Shown here in pieces: positions 5,546 through 14,337 of a stretch of DNA of 64,000 nt; positions within the stretch are counted from its first letter, which is position 1; each line of letters starts with the position of its first letter. This stretch comes from a virus. A model generated the notes under the pieces. The model had not been told where the DNA came from. It worked only from the letters and a program-made list of their open reading frames with translations, and searched no databases. Both the position numbers and the translations under genes were made by a program. Location: positions 1-64,000 of IMG/VR virus record IMGVR_UViG_3300022937_000008, one strand, 5' to 3'.

Positions 5546-5977
5546 CCGATAAGCATAGTTAACTGAGTCTTCATTCACTCTATATGTAGTTGCACCATTG
5601 CGAAGATGGAAGCGTTCTGCTGTTCTTGTTTTAGGACTTAATGTTACAATATTTTTGATGTGTGGTTTTTCATCTTGAATATGAGCAGATGCTAGTTGTA
5701 CAAGATCTCTACCTGATCCTTTTACATAACTCCAAAGAGTATAGAACACAGCAGTATCTGCAGAGCTTGTAGAACGTTCTTGCATATCGCTGATATCTTC
5801 AGGTATACCTTGTGTGTATCTAACACAACAGACTGCACCTAGAGATTGTTCACTCCACAGTGCAAAAATTTCTGCACTTTTGTTTATTCGGAACTCTGCG
5901 GATAGGTTAGGTCTAATAGGATCGTCGTTGATAATTTCTTGGATCCAGGTGTCGATTTGATTATAAACTTGAAGCAT
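5525..5977 (-). CDS. GNAT-like acetyltransferase fold protein
   Basis: 150 residues. The second half (VKGSGRDLVQLASAH, then IVTLSPKTRTAERFHLRNGA) resembles the acetyl-CoA-binding motif A and the C-terminal strand-helix of GNAT N-acetyltransferases. The start at 5977 is chosen because GAGGTGG lies about nine bases upstream; an in-frame GTG at 5989 lacks a site. A late-promoter core precedes it. Substrate unknown. Confidence 0.5.
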   Translation of the reverse strand: MLQVYNQIDTWIQEIINDDPIRPNLSAEFRINKSAEIFALWSEQSLGAVCCVRYTQGIPEDISDMQERSTSSADTAVFYTLWSYVKGSGRDLVQLASAHIQDEKPHIKNIVTLSPKTRTAERFHLRNGATTYRVNEDSVNYAYRLVNDVL

Positions 5978-5996
5978 TTGTGTTACCACCTCTATA

Positions 5997-6005
5997 GTAT
6001 TTATT
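5997..6005 (-). promoter_or_regulatory. T4-type late promoter
   Basis: Minus strand AATAAATAC, about 20 bases before the 5977 start, overlapping the stop codon of the upstream gene. This transcript keeps a normal Shine-Dalgarno. Confidence 0.65.
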
Positions 6006-6609
6006 TGCCTTCATCTAGACTAGACCACATCTCGTGATCTATTATTTTAGGATTCCATGATGAGAACGCACCTGGAACAGTTTCTTGCCATACAAAATTT
6101 TGCCAACACTTTTGAACATTGTGTGGACATGATTGAATATAACCATTTCCTTTTGTCCATGCATTATTACTTGCCTCATTCATATAGTGTACCCATACGT
6201 CCCAGAAACCTCTAGATTTCTTTTTACGATTCTGCATGGTCATTATATAAACATCGTAATTATTAATTTCTTTTAACTTGTCAACTAGTATACATGATAC
6301 TGTGAAACCTTGTAGCATTTCAGAAGGTTTCATTCTAAACTCTGGAAAGGTATATATTCTATTAAAGTGACGTGCTACATTAGGAGGAAATCTTCCATCA
6401 TTAAAAACTCCTCCCATTATGATCGGTTGGCCTGTGCTTTTTTTAAACAACACACCATAACCTGAATGGTCTTCTATTACTAGATTTTCTTTGGTATAAT
6501 TTTCTTTAAGCCAGTTATCTTCTTTAAGACATTCGTGTCTGATCTCTTCGAATTCAGAATCAGATTCAAAAAATATTTTACATTCGATGTCGTTTAGATC
6601 ATATTTCAT
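6001..6609 (-). CDS. Conserved-looking phage protein of unknown function
   Basis: 202 residues, soluble, acidic N-terminus, then an alternating strand/helix region (IIMGGVFNDGRFPP; FTVSCILVDKLKEI) that could be a divergent acyltransferase-like fold. The C-terminal part is Trp- and Cys-rich. No catalytic motif identified. It follows a TATAAATA late promoter and is succeeded by the GNAT-like gene. Confidence 0.5.
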   Translation of the reverse strand: MKYDLNDIECKIFFESDSEFEEIRHECLKEDNWLKENYTKENLVIEDHSGYGVLFKKSTGQPIIMGGVFNDGRFPPNVARHFNRIYTFPEFRMKPSEMLQGFTVSCILVDKLKEINNYDVYIMTMQNRKKKSRGFWDVWVHYMNEASNNAWTKGNGYIQSCPHNVQKCWQNFVWQETVPGAFSSWNPKIIDHEMWSSLDEGK

Positions 6610-6627
6610 AGCTGTTATATACAGCTA

Positions 6628-6635
6628 TATTTATA
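6628..6635 (-). promoter_or_regulatory. T4-type late promoter, exact TATAAATA
   Basis: Minus strand TATAAATA, identical to the T4 late consensus, 18 bases upstream of the ATG at 6609. No Shine-Dalgarno is evident in the leader. Confidence 0.8.
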
Positions 6636-6637
6636 GG

Positions 6638-7348
6638 CTAGTTTAGTACGGGAGCTTGTTCTAGGCTTAGTTCTTGGTCTTCAAGTTCTTTGATCTTTGA
6701 AGTTATCTTGTCGATAACACCTACATTTCTTAATAGTTTAAATGTAACATTTTCCGTAGACCATTCGCCTGCACGTTCTAATCCTGCTTTACGCATCTTT
6801 GTAATTTTTTCTTTTACTAATCTTAACTTAGTAACATCGTTAGAAAGTAAAGCAATTTCTATATCGTGCATAATACTATTTTTCTTTGCTCTAATAGCAG
6901 CGTCATCAATTGACGGTTTAACTTTTTTTGGTTTCTCTAACCATTGATCTGCTACTATAGAATATACTCCTGTTGAATGATGTTCTTCATCTTCTCCTTG
7001 AACATAACACTCTACAGGAAGTCCTTTGATTGTGATATTGTGTTCTTCTGCCCATAATGCTTTCTTAGCGTTGAATAGTTCACGCTCTTTGTCATCTGGA
7101 ATACCTTTAACAATAATATGAAGATCTAAATCAGAGTATTCAGTCCATGTGTAGTTTGCATTAGATCCTGTGATAGTATAATCTACTACATCAAGTTCGA
7201 TACCTATGAACTCTTCAAACTTTTCTGCTATCTTAATTAGAGATGCTTTTATTTCAGGTTTGAGAGCATCGTCTTTCCACAGTTTAGGATTTAATCTGCG
7301 ATTGATAGAGACGAATTTTGATCTTTCTGTGACTTGTTTAATGCGCAT
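6638..7348 (-). CDS. Nucleotidyltransferase-superfamily protein
   Basis: 236 residues. GSNANYTW followed by SDLDLHII (about residues 62-79) is the GS...DxD signature of the Pol-beta-like nucleotidyltransferase fold, and VECYV near 114 can supply the third acidic residue. The N-terminus MRIKQVTERSK resembles a capsid-targeting tag. The first ATG follows a late core by four bases. The target (tRNA, antibiotic-like small molecule or protein) is unknown. Confidence 0.7.
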   Translation of the reverse strand: MRIKQVTERSKFVSINRRLNPKLWKDDALKPEIKASLIKIAEKFEEFIGIELDVVDYTITGSNANYTWTEYSDLDLHIIVKGIPDDKERELFNAKKALWAEEHNITIKGLPVECYVQGEDEEHHSTGVYSIVADQWLEKPKKVKPSIDDAAIRAKKNSIMHDIEIALLSNDVTKLRLVKEKITKMRKAGLERAGEWSTENVTFKLLRNVGVIDKITSKIKELEDQELSLEQAPVLN

Positions 7349-7351
7349 ACT

Positions 7352-7359
7352 ATATTTAT
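7352..7359 (-). promoter_or_regulatory. T4-type late promoter, leaderless spacing
   Basis: Minus strand ATAAATAT, with TAAATA ending four bases before the ATG at 7348. Confidence 0.7.
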
Positions 7360-7360
7360 G

Positions 7361-7957
7361 CTATCTATTAGCAATATGCGAAAGTGTTAGATTAAGTGCA
7401 ATACTGTATCTATCTTGTGGTGTAGGCACCTGATCAATCCAGTGTAGTATCCAACTAGGAAATGCAATAAGTAAACCTGTTTTAGGATTAACAACCATGC
7501 GGTGCGAATTTAATATTGTATCGTGTGCAATTAAGTTAGAAGGAATTGCATATTCGATTATGCTGTTTGGATTCAACAAAACCAACGGAGCAGAATCTTC
7601 ATCTGCTTCGGGATAGAACACAAAACTAATCCAGTGATTAGCATGAAAGTGTGGTTCTGTGTTAAAAGCATTTTGTGGACCTTGACTATTTCTATTAATC
7701 CACATATCAGAAACAATAGGATCAGCATTTGTTTTTAAACCGTATGCTTCAGCAAAGTGAGGAATTTTGTTTCTAATATGATTAACTAATTCAGATAGTT
7801 CAGGTGTATTTAAATCTACACTCCCACTTTGCCATCCATTACTATGATATGACGGCCTTTGCTTTTCTAATTCTTTACAGTAGTCTACAATTTTTTTACA
7901 GTCTATGTCTACTATTTCTTCTGCTAAAAAATTAGGAAAAATAAATTGTATGTTCAT
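7361..7957 (-). CDS. 2OG-Fe(II) oxygenase family protein
   Basis: 198 residues. HFHANHWISFVFYP (around residue 103) provides the first metal-binding His positions, and LLIAFPSWILHW (around 160) the distal His region. A downstream Arg in DRYSIALN fits binding of 2-oxoglutarate. This is the pattern of the short phage 2OG-Fe(II) oxygenases (the PF13759-type group, from memory). One of four oxygenases in the window. Substrate unknown; hydroxylation of a protein or nucleotide is possible. Confidence 0.7.
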   Translation of the reverse strand: MNIQFIFPNFLAEEIVDIDCKKIVDYCKELEKQRPSYHSNGWQSGSVDLNTPELSELVNHIRNKIPHFAEAYGLKTNADPIVSDMWINRNSQGPQNAFNTEPHFHANHWISFVFYPEADEDSAPLVLLNPNSIIEYAIPSNLIAHDTILNSHRMVVNPKTGLLIAFPSWILHWIDQVPTPQDRYSIALNLTLSHIANR

Positions 7958-7958
7958 A

Positions 7959-8201
7959 CTACGACCACATCATTGCATATTTCTGTGCTATTCTACTATC
8001 ATAGAATTCTGCAACTAAACTTTTGTTTCCTTTTGTATCAATTTCTAAACACAACTGACCTTGTTCTCTAGGAAGTTCCCATAGCCATTGTATTTGATCT
8101 TTTCCTATAGTGCGTTGCACTTTAGGCCAATCTATATCTAAAAATTCAAAAACGTCTGAGTCTTTATCAAACTTGTAGAGTGTTACTTTAGTATTCTTCA
8201 T
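7959..8201 (-). CDS. Small protein next to gp41
   Basis: 80 residues, soluble, Trp-rich (DIDWPKVQ, QIQWLWELP). Its start overlaps the 3' end of the helicase gene by 14 bases, so it is co-translated with it. No family recognised; the location suggests an accessory to DNA replication, but this is only positional. Confidence 0.55.
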   Translation of the reverse strand: MKNTKVTLYKFDKDSDVFEFLDIDWPKVQRTIGKDQIQWLWELPREQGQLCLEIDTKGNKSLVAEFYDSRIAQKYAMMWS

Positions 8202-9615
8202 CGTTACCCATGTTATGCAAAATTTCTCTTAATTTTGTCGATTCGACTTTTCCTGCAACTTTTCCTACAGAAACTCCGTCAGTCGGATCATCACTGGGTT
8301 CACGTTGTACTTCAGTTTTTCTTTTGATAGAATCAATAATAGAACTAGATCCTCTATTAGATCCATTTGTTGATTCTTGTTCGTCTTCTGGTAAGTCTGT
8401 AATTCTTAAAGAATCTATATTAAATTCTAAATCTACTTTTTGTCCTACACCGCTCGAACTTCTTGTCTTCATTAACTGTATTTGATAACGTCCACGTTCA
8501 CGCATAGCACGACTTGTAAAAATACCAAACACATTATCTGCTGTTTGAATTTTACTTAATCCCCCTGAAATGTGTGAATGATCAAACTCGACTTCTTCAA
8601 CCGCACCTCTGTTTAACTGTGATGCAGTTACAAAAACACATTGTAATTCCATTGCAAGGTTTCTTAGTTCTTCAGAAACATATTTGTCTTTAATAAACAA
8701 ATCACTAGGAGCAATACGTCTACTAATTGGCATTAAAAGATCTAGATAGTCTACTAACAATACATCAACTCGACGTCCTGTTTTAACTTCATACTCTTTT
8801 AGATATGCTCTAATGTCGTTAGCAGTCTTACCACTTGGCATATACTTGACCTGCATAGCACCAGACTTTTTACCAATCATTCTAACTTTCATTTCTACAT
8901 CATCGATAGATTTGAAAATATCTCTAGTTGGCATTCCAGTTACCATACTATCTATACGCATACTAACCAATGCTTCTGAAAGTTCAAGTGTTAAGTAAAC
9001 TACATTCAATCCTTCTAATGCCCAGTTTACACCTAGGTTAGCAAGGAACAAAGATTTACCTGCACCTGATCCACCTGCAAAAATATTAAGTTCGCCTCTG
9101 TTCATGCCTCCAAATAGTTTTCTATCTAGCGTTGACCAGCCTGTGCTAATTTGTCCGTTGTTATCTTTTAATAATGTTAATCTGCCTCTTGGATCAGCAA
9201 AATAATCTGTACCCATATCTTTTGCTAATCCTATTTGTACTGCTTCTTTAACTAGTCTTTCAACTTGTCCATATTCGTTCTTTTCAAGTAAGTCTGCTGA
9301 ATTAATAATTGCTCTTTCTAATGCTTTATGTCTAGTAAAACTTTCAAATTCGTCCATTAACCATTCTAAGTGTCCATCTTTAAGTTCACCTGCAGGTTTT
9401 AAATCTGTTTTACAGTTTGCATTCACAGTATCAAAATCAGGAAGTACAGTATATTTTTTTGCATACTCGTTTACAAATTGAGCTGCGTCTTGCAACTTTC
9501 TGTCAAACAACGAATAGTCAAAAATACCTTGACATCTAACAAATGTCTCAGCATCACTTAGCATCATTTCTAGATACAGTTTTTGTACTTCATAATCATA
9601 ATTTTTAGACGACAT
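8188..9615 (-). CDS. gp41: Replicative DNA helicase, T4 gp41 / DnaB-like
   Basis: 475 residues, as expected for gp41. The N-terminal domain (1-130) is helical. Walker A GGSGAGKS lies at 181-188 after GWSTLDRKLFGG, Walker B VDVLLVDYLDLL follows near 285, and a Gln-containing switch (ASQLNRG) comes after it. It unwinds DNA 5'-3' on the lagging-strand template as a hexamer, with the gp61 primase encoded nearby. TAAAGGAAAG before the ATG fixes the start. The C-terminal 50 residues are polar and probably flexible. Confidence 0.95.
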   Translation of the reverse strand: MSSKNYDYEVQKLYLEMMLSDAETFVRCQGIFDYSLFDRKLQDAAQFVNEYAKKYTVLPDFDTVNANCKTDLKPAGELKDGHLEWLMDEFESFTRHKALERAIINSADLLEKNEYGQVERLVKEAVQIGLAKDMGTDYFADPRGRLTLLKDNNGQISTGWSTLDRKLFGGMNRGELNIFAGGSGAGKSLFLANLGVNWALEGLNVVYLTLELSEALVSMRIDSMVTGMPTRDIFKSIDDVEMKVRMIGKKSGAMQVKYMPSGKTANDIRAYLKEYEVKTGRRVDVLLVDYLDLLMPISRRIAPSDLFIKDKYVSEELRNLAMELQCVFVTASQLNRGAVEEVEFDHSHISGGLSKIQTADNVFGIFTSRAMRERGRYQIQLMKTRSSSGVGQKVDLEFNIDSLRITDLPEDEQESTNGSNRGSSSIIDSIKRKTEVQREPSDDPTDGVSVGKVAGKVESTKLREILHNMGNDEEY

Positions 9616-9636
9616 TAATTCTTTCCTTTAATACTA

Positions 9637-11127
9637 TTAGTATACACTCACACCATACTTCCGAGCAAACTTTTCTGCATCCTTTTTGTCATTTACCATA
9701 GGTTTTCCTTTAATGTTCAAACTAGTGTTTAATAACATAGGACACCCTGTCTTTACATACCATCTTTCCAAAAGTTCTCTTAAACCTGAATTATCACTTT
9801 TACTTACTGTTTGTACACGAGAAGTCTTGTCAACGTGACTAATAGCAGGATATTCTTCGTGTCTTCTACAAATAGATGTATATTGCATATATGGTCCAAC
9901 TGGTCCATAGAAAAACTCTTCTGCGTGTTCAGCAAGTATTACAGGAGCAAAAGGTCTATATCGTTGTCTCTTTTTAATCTTATTAACCTTGTCTTTCATA
10001 TCCTTTCCTCTAGGATCTGCAAGTAAACTTCTGTTTCCTAATGCTCTAGGTCCAAATTCTGCTTTGCCATTTGCTACACCTACTATCTTATTTGTTTTTA
10101 ATTCTTTAAATAATTTGTCTACTGGATATTCTTGCTCTATGTCATATCCAAGATACGGCGTGTTCCAATCTATATGTGTTCTTTGTTTAGCAAGAACAGC
10201 ACCAATGCTTGACCCTGCATCTCCTGGATTAGGCATAATCCAAACTTTTTCGTAATGATTAAATGCACGACTATTTGCTTTGCAATTAAGAGCACACCCA
10301 CCCATTACAACTAAATTCTTACTCTTATATTTTTTATTACAATAATCAAGTATACCAGAAAACAATTCTTCGTATATTGTTTGAGTTGCGGCAGCGATAT
10401 GTATTTTGTCAGTCCATTTATTATGAGATTCTCTCCACCATTTACAACCTCTATGTAAATTGTGTTTGAATTTTATTTCAGGAAAAATCCAGTGACTATG
10501 AGGACCTAATTCAAAAAATTCTTCTCTCATTGAATCATAAAACTTTCTATAATCTCCATACGCTGACATACCCATTAAAATATATTCATCTTCGTTAGGA
10601 GTTAGTCCTATACGTTGTGTCATTGCACTATACCAAAGTCCTATGCTGTTAGGATACCCTTGAGAATATACTTTTGTAATTTCGTTTCCTTTACCTTCCC
10701 AAACAGTAAATGTTTCAAACTCTCCTATACTGTCGATACAAACTATAGTTGCATCTGAAAATCCGCTTGTGTAGTATCCTGCGGCTGCATGACTTTCATG
10801 ATGGCTACTGTAACTAATGGGTGCATTAATGCCATATTGCTTTAAGTAGGTTTTAATATTATTAATATTCCAATTCCAACCTTGTCCAGCATATAATTGT
10901 CTTAGTGTTTTCTTAAAAGGTTTTTCATACCAAACTACTTCGTCAGGTTCTCCCCATTGCCTTGCATAATCTAACAAAGATTTATTTAGGTGAGGATCAT
11001 TTTTCAATCCGCTGAATCTCTCAGAATGACTTGCAAACAGTAATTCTAGTTTTGAAAAAATACTGTCCTTTTGAAACACTGCCAAAGAAGCATCGTGGCT
11101 GTTGGCACTAATTCCCCAAATTATCAT
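9637..11127 (-). CDS. NodU/CmcH-type carbamoyltransferase
   Basis: 496 residues. The N-terminal kinase-fold part has SANSHDASL at 6-14, HHESHAAAGYY near 107 and MGGCALNCKAN near 287. The C-terminal YrdC-like part has FGPRALGNRSLL and RYRPFAPVI. These are hallmarks of O-carbamoyltransferases that use carbamoyl phosphate and ATP to modify sugars or antibiotics. It lies between gp41 and gp61. With the nearby glycan island, carbamoylation of a surface or virion sugar is a reasonable guess. Confidence 0.9.
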   Translation of the reverse strand: MIIWGISANSHDASLAVFQKDSIFSKLELLFASHSERFSGLKNDPHLNKSLLDYARQWGEPDEVVWYEKPFKKTLRQLYAGQGWNWNINNIKTYLKQYGINAPISYSSHHESHAAAGYYTSGFSDATIVCIDSIGEFETFTVWEGKGNEITKVYSQGYPNSIGLWYSAMTQRIGLTPNEDEYILMGMSAYGDYRKFYDSMREEFFELGPHSHWIFPEIKFKHNLHRGCKWWRESHNKWTDKIHIAAATQTIYEELFSGILDYCNKKYKSKNLVVMGGCALNCKANSRAFNHYEKVWIMPNPGDAGSSIGAVLAKQRTHIDWNTPYLGYDIEQEYPVDKLFKELKTNKIVGVANGKAEFGPRALGNRSLLADPRGKDMKDKVNKIKKRQRYRPFAPVILAEHAEEFFYGPVGPYMQYTSICRRHEEYPAISHVDKTSRVQTVSKSDNSGLRELLERWYVKTGCPMLLNTSLNIKGKPMVNDKKDAEKFARKYGVSVY

Positions 11128-11130
11128 ATA

Positions 11131-11367
11131 CTAAACTCTATTATAATTTTTCCATGTTGTATGCAATAAGTAAAACCAAACGCCGTTTATTATAGGTTCT
11201 ACAACTGCATCTATTGCGGCAAGATCCAAGTCAGCACCAGTTATTAATCTATTGCATAACATTGCAATTACAATATGACCTAGTGTATATATAACCGCTA
11301 AGGTTAGACTCGAACCACCTATAATTCTTTTTAATAAATTATAGATGCCGATTTTAAATTCACTCAT
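11131..11367 (-). CDS. DUF2061-like small membrane protein
   Basis: 78 residues with two hydrophobic segments around residues 20-38 and 58-70. The order KRIIGGSSLTLAVIYTLGH, then a polar turn, a helix with E, and FYLLHTTWKN matches the two-helix DUF2061 membrane family I know from marine bacteria and phages. Four bases separate it from the carbamoyltransferase gene. Biochemical role unknown. Confidence 0.65.
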   Translation of the reverse strand: MSEFKIGIYNLLKRIIGGSSLTLAVIYTLGHIVIAMLCNRLITGADLDLAAIDAVVEPIINGVWFYLLHTTWKNYNRV

Positions 11368-11375
11368 TATTCTTC

Positions 11376-11477
11376 CTACTTGTATATGAACGGATCTTGT
11401 TTTCTCATTTTCTTAAGCCTTCTTTTAGTTAAGAAAGCATAGTACTTTCTTTTAATCCATCCTATTAAACTACTCAT
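11376..11477 (-). CDS. 33-residue basic peptide coupled to primase
   Basis: The peptide starts MSSLIGWIKRKY and ends KKMRKQDPFIYK. Its ATG at 11477 overlaps the primase stop in another frame (ATGAGTAG). An upstream in-frame start would lie deep inside the primase gene, so the short form is preferred. The strong basic charge and position suggest an accessory of primase or DNA, unproven. Confidence 0.55.
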   Translation of the reverse strand: MSSLIGWIKRKYYAFLTKRRLKKMRKQDPFIYK

Positions 11478-12486
11478 TCTCAAGTACCTTCTTTTCAAAA
11501 TTCTTTTTAGCAACGCTGAGCTTAATGCTACCCGACATTGCTGTTTTAATTGCATCAACTGTTACAAAGAGCCTGCCGTATCTTTGAACAGCATCTGACA
11601 CGTCTTTTATATCGCTTTCCCAATTAGGAAATGCAACACTCCAACCAAACTCTTCTGCTTTTTTAATCAAGTTAACGCCTGCTATATCTTGATCAGGAAT
11701 AACAATAACTTCATGTCCCAACGATTGTATAATTCTATACTGTTGTTCTGCTATATTGTTGGTCAAAAGTGCAACACCGTTGATTGCTAGTGCATCGAAC
11801 GGTCCTTCTGTTACAAATATATATCTCTGATTTTCTTCCTGTTGATCAACGTTGAACACAAAATGTGAGTGATGATCTGATATATATTTTGGTCTTCCTT
11901 CTGTTACTTTTCTTGCAGTATTACCTACAATTCTACCTTTGTAATAAAAAGGAATAATAACTCTTTCAGCATAACCGTCACTAGGAGACCAAAAGAAGTT
12001 TTTAGATAATGGATCGTAGCCTCTAGTATAAATGTATTCTACTACTTGTGCTAACTTTTGTTCTAATGGCTTATTATCGTTAAAATCAACATCTAACCAT
12101 TCTGATATAGGTAAACTATGTTCCGGAAGTTTTTTATCTGTAAAAGATATTCTAACACTAGATTCTCTTGGTTTGTATTCTGGCGATTCAGTTTTTAATG
12201 CTTCAAAAATCATAGCATTAATTTCGTCTTCACTTCCACCTAACCATTTACATAAAGATTTAAATTTTTCGGAAAGTGGTCTACCAGGTTGCCAACTAGC
12301 TGTAAATTTACAGTTGAAGCAGTTATATATTACACCTGTATCAAAACGAATACCTGCACGTTTTCTTTTATCTTGATTATGACCTCGATGATGACAGCAA
12401 GGAGCATTAAATGAAGTCCAACCGCTAGGACTTGTTTTTGCTCGTGGCGGCAGTAGATTACGAAATTTATCTAGAACTAAAGTCAT
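11470..12486 (-). CDS. gp61: DNA primase, T4 gp61-like
   Basis: 338 residues, the T4 gp61 size. A zinc-binding region spans residues 30-59 (CCHHRGH, then CFNC). The TOPRIM catalytic motif EGPFDA is at 227-232 and DQD at 265-267. It makes RNA primers for lagging-strand synthesis with the gp41 helicase encoded downstream in the same direction. It has a perfect sigma-70 promoter whose -10 ends six bases before the ATG, so its mRNA is probably leaderless. Confidence 0.93.
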   Translation of the reverse strand: MTLVLDKFRNLLPPRAKTSPSGWTSFNAPCCHHRGHNQDKRKRAGIRFDTGVIYNCFNCKFTASWQPGRPLSEKFKSLCKWLGGSEDEINAMIFEALKTESPEYKPRESSVRISFTDKKLPEHSLPISEWLDVDFNDNKPLEQKLAQVVEYIYTRGYDPLSKNFFWSPSDGYAERVIIPFYYKGRIVGNTARKVTEGRPKYISDHHSHFVFNVDQQEENQRYIFVTEGPFDALAINGVALLTNNIAEQQYRIIQSLGHEVIVIPDQDIAGVNLIKKAEEFGWSVAFPNWESDIKDVSDAVQRYGRLFVTVDAIKTAMSGSIKLSVAKKNFEKKVLENE

Positions 12487-12492
12487 ACTAGC

Positions 12493-12521
12493 ATTATACT
12501 ATCTGTATAATACTTTGTCAA
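12493..12521 (-). promoter_or_regulatory. Consensus sigma-70 promoter for primase
   Basis: Minus strand: TTGACA (12516-12521), 17 bases, TATAAT (12493-12498). It overlaps the 3' end of the upstream gene. The -10 is six bases from the gp61 ATG, which places the expected transcription start at or next to the A of the ATG. Confidence 0.9.
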
Positions 12522-13395
12522 CTGTTCCTGTGTTATCTGTATCCGGAGTATGCTTGAATCTAAACCAATTAAATTTACCAATTTGATTGTAAAAGAAATC
12601 GGAATCAGAAGTTGAAAGTGTCCAAGATTGTAAGTCAGTCCAATTTTCTTCAATTGGAGCAGCGCCTTTATCTAAACTTCCTTGCAACACCAACTCTCCT
12701 GCATAACTGTTTAAATAGATTTGGAATGTATGTAAACTGTTTGGTGTTGTTAAATTTGGTCTACCATCAAACAATGAGCTTACATAAAACTCTTCATATC
12801 CTGTAGTAGGTGTGTGTCTTGCATAGTTTGGTCGAGGTGTATCAAATGGTGGTTCTGTGTTTGTATCAGTTCCACTATTAAAATTAATTACTTTGTTAAA
12901 ACTTGTTACTTCAACAGTATCGTATGCTTCGCCTTGTACATCGCCAAACACTTCAATAGTTCCTAAACTATCATATTGGCTATCTAAGTATGTGGTTGAT
13001 GATGCTGTTACAGTATATCCACCTGCTGCATCATTAGTTCTAGTTTCTTTGGTAATAGAGTAATCATATAACCCAGGCTCGAGATCAATAAGCTCTGATG
13101 CGGTAATTGTTACAAATGCTCTTCCAACTGTAGCGTCATCATAACTACAATCTTTCTGTAAAACAAGGTCTTTGTTTTCTCTAACTATTAAACGAAAAAC
13201 TAAAACAGTTCCTGTTGTATTAATGGGTTTTTGATCTCCGTTTCTTACCTGGAAATCTATTCTATTATCTACACCCCTGTAGATTTTAACATTACGAGCA
13301 TATACCATTCTTGATCTCTCCTCGGTCCAAGATGATACCACATTTGGGTACACCGTGACCATATTTGGATATAAATATATTGAGTTAATTTGCAT
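12499..13395 (-). CDS. Fibre/baseplate-type structural protein
   Basis: 298 residues. The N-terminal part (ARNVKIYRGVDNRIDFQVRN and on) resembles the BppU-type baseplate upper-protein N-domain; the C-terminal part looks like a beta-sandwich (FQIYLNSYAGELVLQGSLD). The start MQINSIYLYPN at 13395 has AAAGGTAA upstream; an earlier in-frame ATG at 13425 lies beyond the promoter. Thr/Asp-rich linkers are typical of fibres. Probably a late virion protein isolated among replication genes. Confidence 0.55.
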   Translation of the reverse strand: MQINSIYLYPNMVTVYPNVVSSWTEERSRMVYARNVKIYRGVDNRIDFQVRNGDQKPINTTGTVLVFRLIVRENKDLVLQKDCSYDDATVGRAFVTITASELIDLEPGLYDYSITKETRTNDAAGGYTVTASSTTYLDSQYDSLGTIEVFGDVQGEAYDTVEVTSFNKVINFNSGTDTNTEPPFDTPRPNYARHTPTTGYEEFYVSSLFDGRPNLTTPNSLHTFQIYLNSYAGELVLQGSLDKGAAPIEENWTDLQSWTLSTSDSDFFYNQIGKFNWFRFKHTPDTDNTGTVDKVLYR

Positions 13396-13415
13396 GACTA
13401 CAATTACCTTTATAA

Positions 13416-13421
13416 TATTTA
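13416..13421 (-). promoter_or_regulatory. T4-type late promoter
   Basis: Minus strand GATAAATATT, with TAAATA at 13416-13421, about 20 bases before the ATG at 13395. A normal ribosome site follows. The plus-strand gene at 13426 begins almost on top of it. Confidence 0.65.
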
Positions 13422-13425
13422 TCAT

Positions 13426-13800
13426 ATGAGAATAACAGAGAATCTACAGCAGAACTTTCCATTTATAAGCATAATAGTGCATGGAGATAAAGAGTACGTG
13501 GGCATCATTATAAACCAAGATGCAAACGTTACCAGTTTCTATGATTATGAGCTTATACCTTCAGAAAAGGAAAGAAAACGCTTCTTAGATCTAGGCGATG
13601 TATGGTGGTGGGAAAGCAATAGACAAATACCTATTAATATTTTCCTAAAACCTGAGATTAATGACTTTAGATACGCTATACGTAACTATACCACAAAAGA
13701 CGTTAAAGTAACAATGGGTCCTGTGACCAGTCTTAACAATATCATTATGAAAAGAATCAAGCGTAAATCAATTACGCTTGTTAGAAAGCCGTCTAGTTAG
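13426..13800 (+). CDS. Small phage protein with capsid-targeting-like start
   Basis: 124 residues beginning MRITENLQQNF, then beta-rich (FISIIVHGDKEYVGIIIN), with a WWWES segment and a basic C-terminus. The start at 13426 is chosen from the MRITE tag. The three bases before it contain no ribosome site and the promoter is unclear. The 3' end holds a 9-bp hairpin that may terminate opposing transcripts. Function unknown. Confidence 0.6.
   Translation: MRITENLQQNFPFISIIVHGDKEYVGIIINQDANVTSFYDYELIPSEKERKRFLDLGDVWWWESNRQIPINIFLKPEINDFRYAIRNYTTKDVKVTMGPVTSLNNIIMKRIKRKSITLVRKPSS
13758..13780 (-). terminator. Hairpin at the end of a convergent gene pair
   Basis: CAAGCGTAA and TTACGCTTG form a perfect 9-bp stem with a 5-base loop. 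On the minus strand it is followed by ATTCTTTTC, so it could end transcripts coming from the oxygenase gene at 13797. It lies inside the plus-strand gene. Confidence 0.5.
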
Positions 13801-14336
13801 TAGACAAACCAGCCTGTCGCGATATATTTTTCGTGTGTAGGGCTTATCACACCCCTGTGTACCCAAGCAAAGTCCGCTGGCCAAATAACACTTAATCCTT
13901 TCTTTGCTTCAAGTGTAACTTCTTGATATTTCCATTCAGTGCCACCGTGCGGAACATCGTTAAGATATGTCATATAAACTAATTGTCTATTATCGTTTCC
14001 TCGATCACGTTCCCAATGCCAAACTTTAAATCCGCCGCCTGGTGGATAGTATTGGATCATGTTTACTTCATAAGTATTCAAAGGAAGATGACTAATCTGA
14101 TACCGTTCACAGTAGTCGTTGTAGCCTTTCTGCAAACAATCAAAATAATTTCGAATACGTGGATCTCTACTGCTGTTGAAAAAGTTAACATCAACTGACT
14201 GTTTAACGTTGTGGTCTACAGATCCACCATAACCTGCTGCGCCTTCAAACTTATATTCTTTTTCTTCTTTGTGATATTCGATAAGTGCGTCACACACATT
14301 ATCAGGCACAGTAAATGTATGAATAAAAGTTTCCAT
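13797..14336 (-). CDS. 2OG-Fe(II) oxygenase (prolyl-hydroxylase-like)
   Basis: 179 residues. KVWHWERD (around residue 100) gives the first His and acidic ligand as HxE instead of the usual HxD. WVHRG near 160 gives the distal His, and KYIATGWF the basic residue for 2-oxoglutarate. It is paralogous to the gene at 61865, with the same VWH(W/Y)E, GGTEW and HRG blocks. It may hydroxylate proteins or nucleic acids; target unknown. Confidence 0.72.
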   Translation of the reverse strand: METFIHTFTVPDNVCDALIEYHKEEKEYKFEGAAGYGGSVDHNVKQSVDVNFFNSSRDPRIRNYFDCLQKGYNDYCERYQISHLPLNTYEVNMIQYYPPGGGFKVWHWERDRGNDNRQLVYMTYLNDVPHGGTEWKYQEVTLEAKKGLSVIWPADFAWVHRGVISPTHEKYIATGWFVY

Positions 14337-14337
14337 G

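Noticed and set aside
12032-12376. Plus-strand 114-codon frame opposite primase
   Set aside because: Primase has clear zinc and TOPRIM motifs on the minus strand; this frame has none and no ribosome site.
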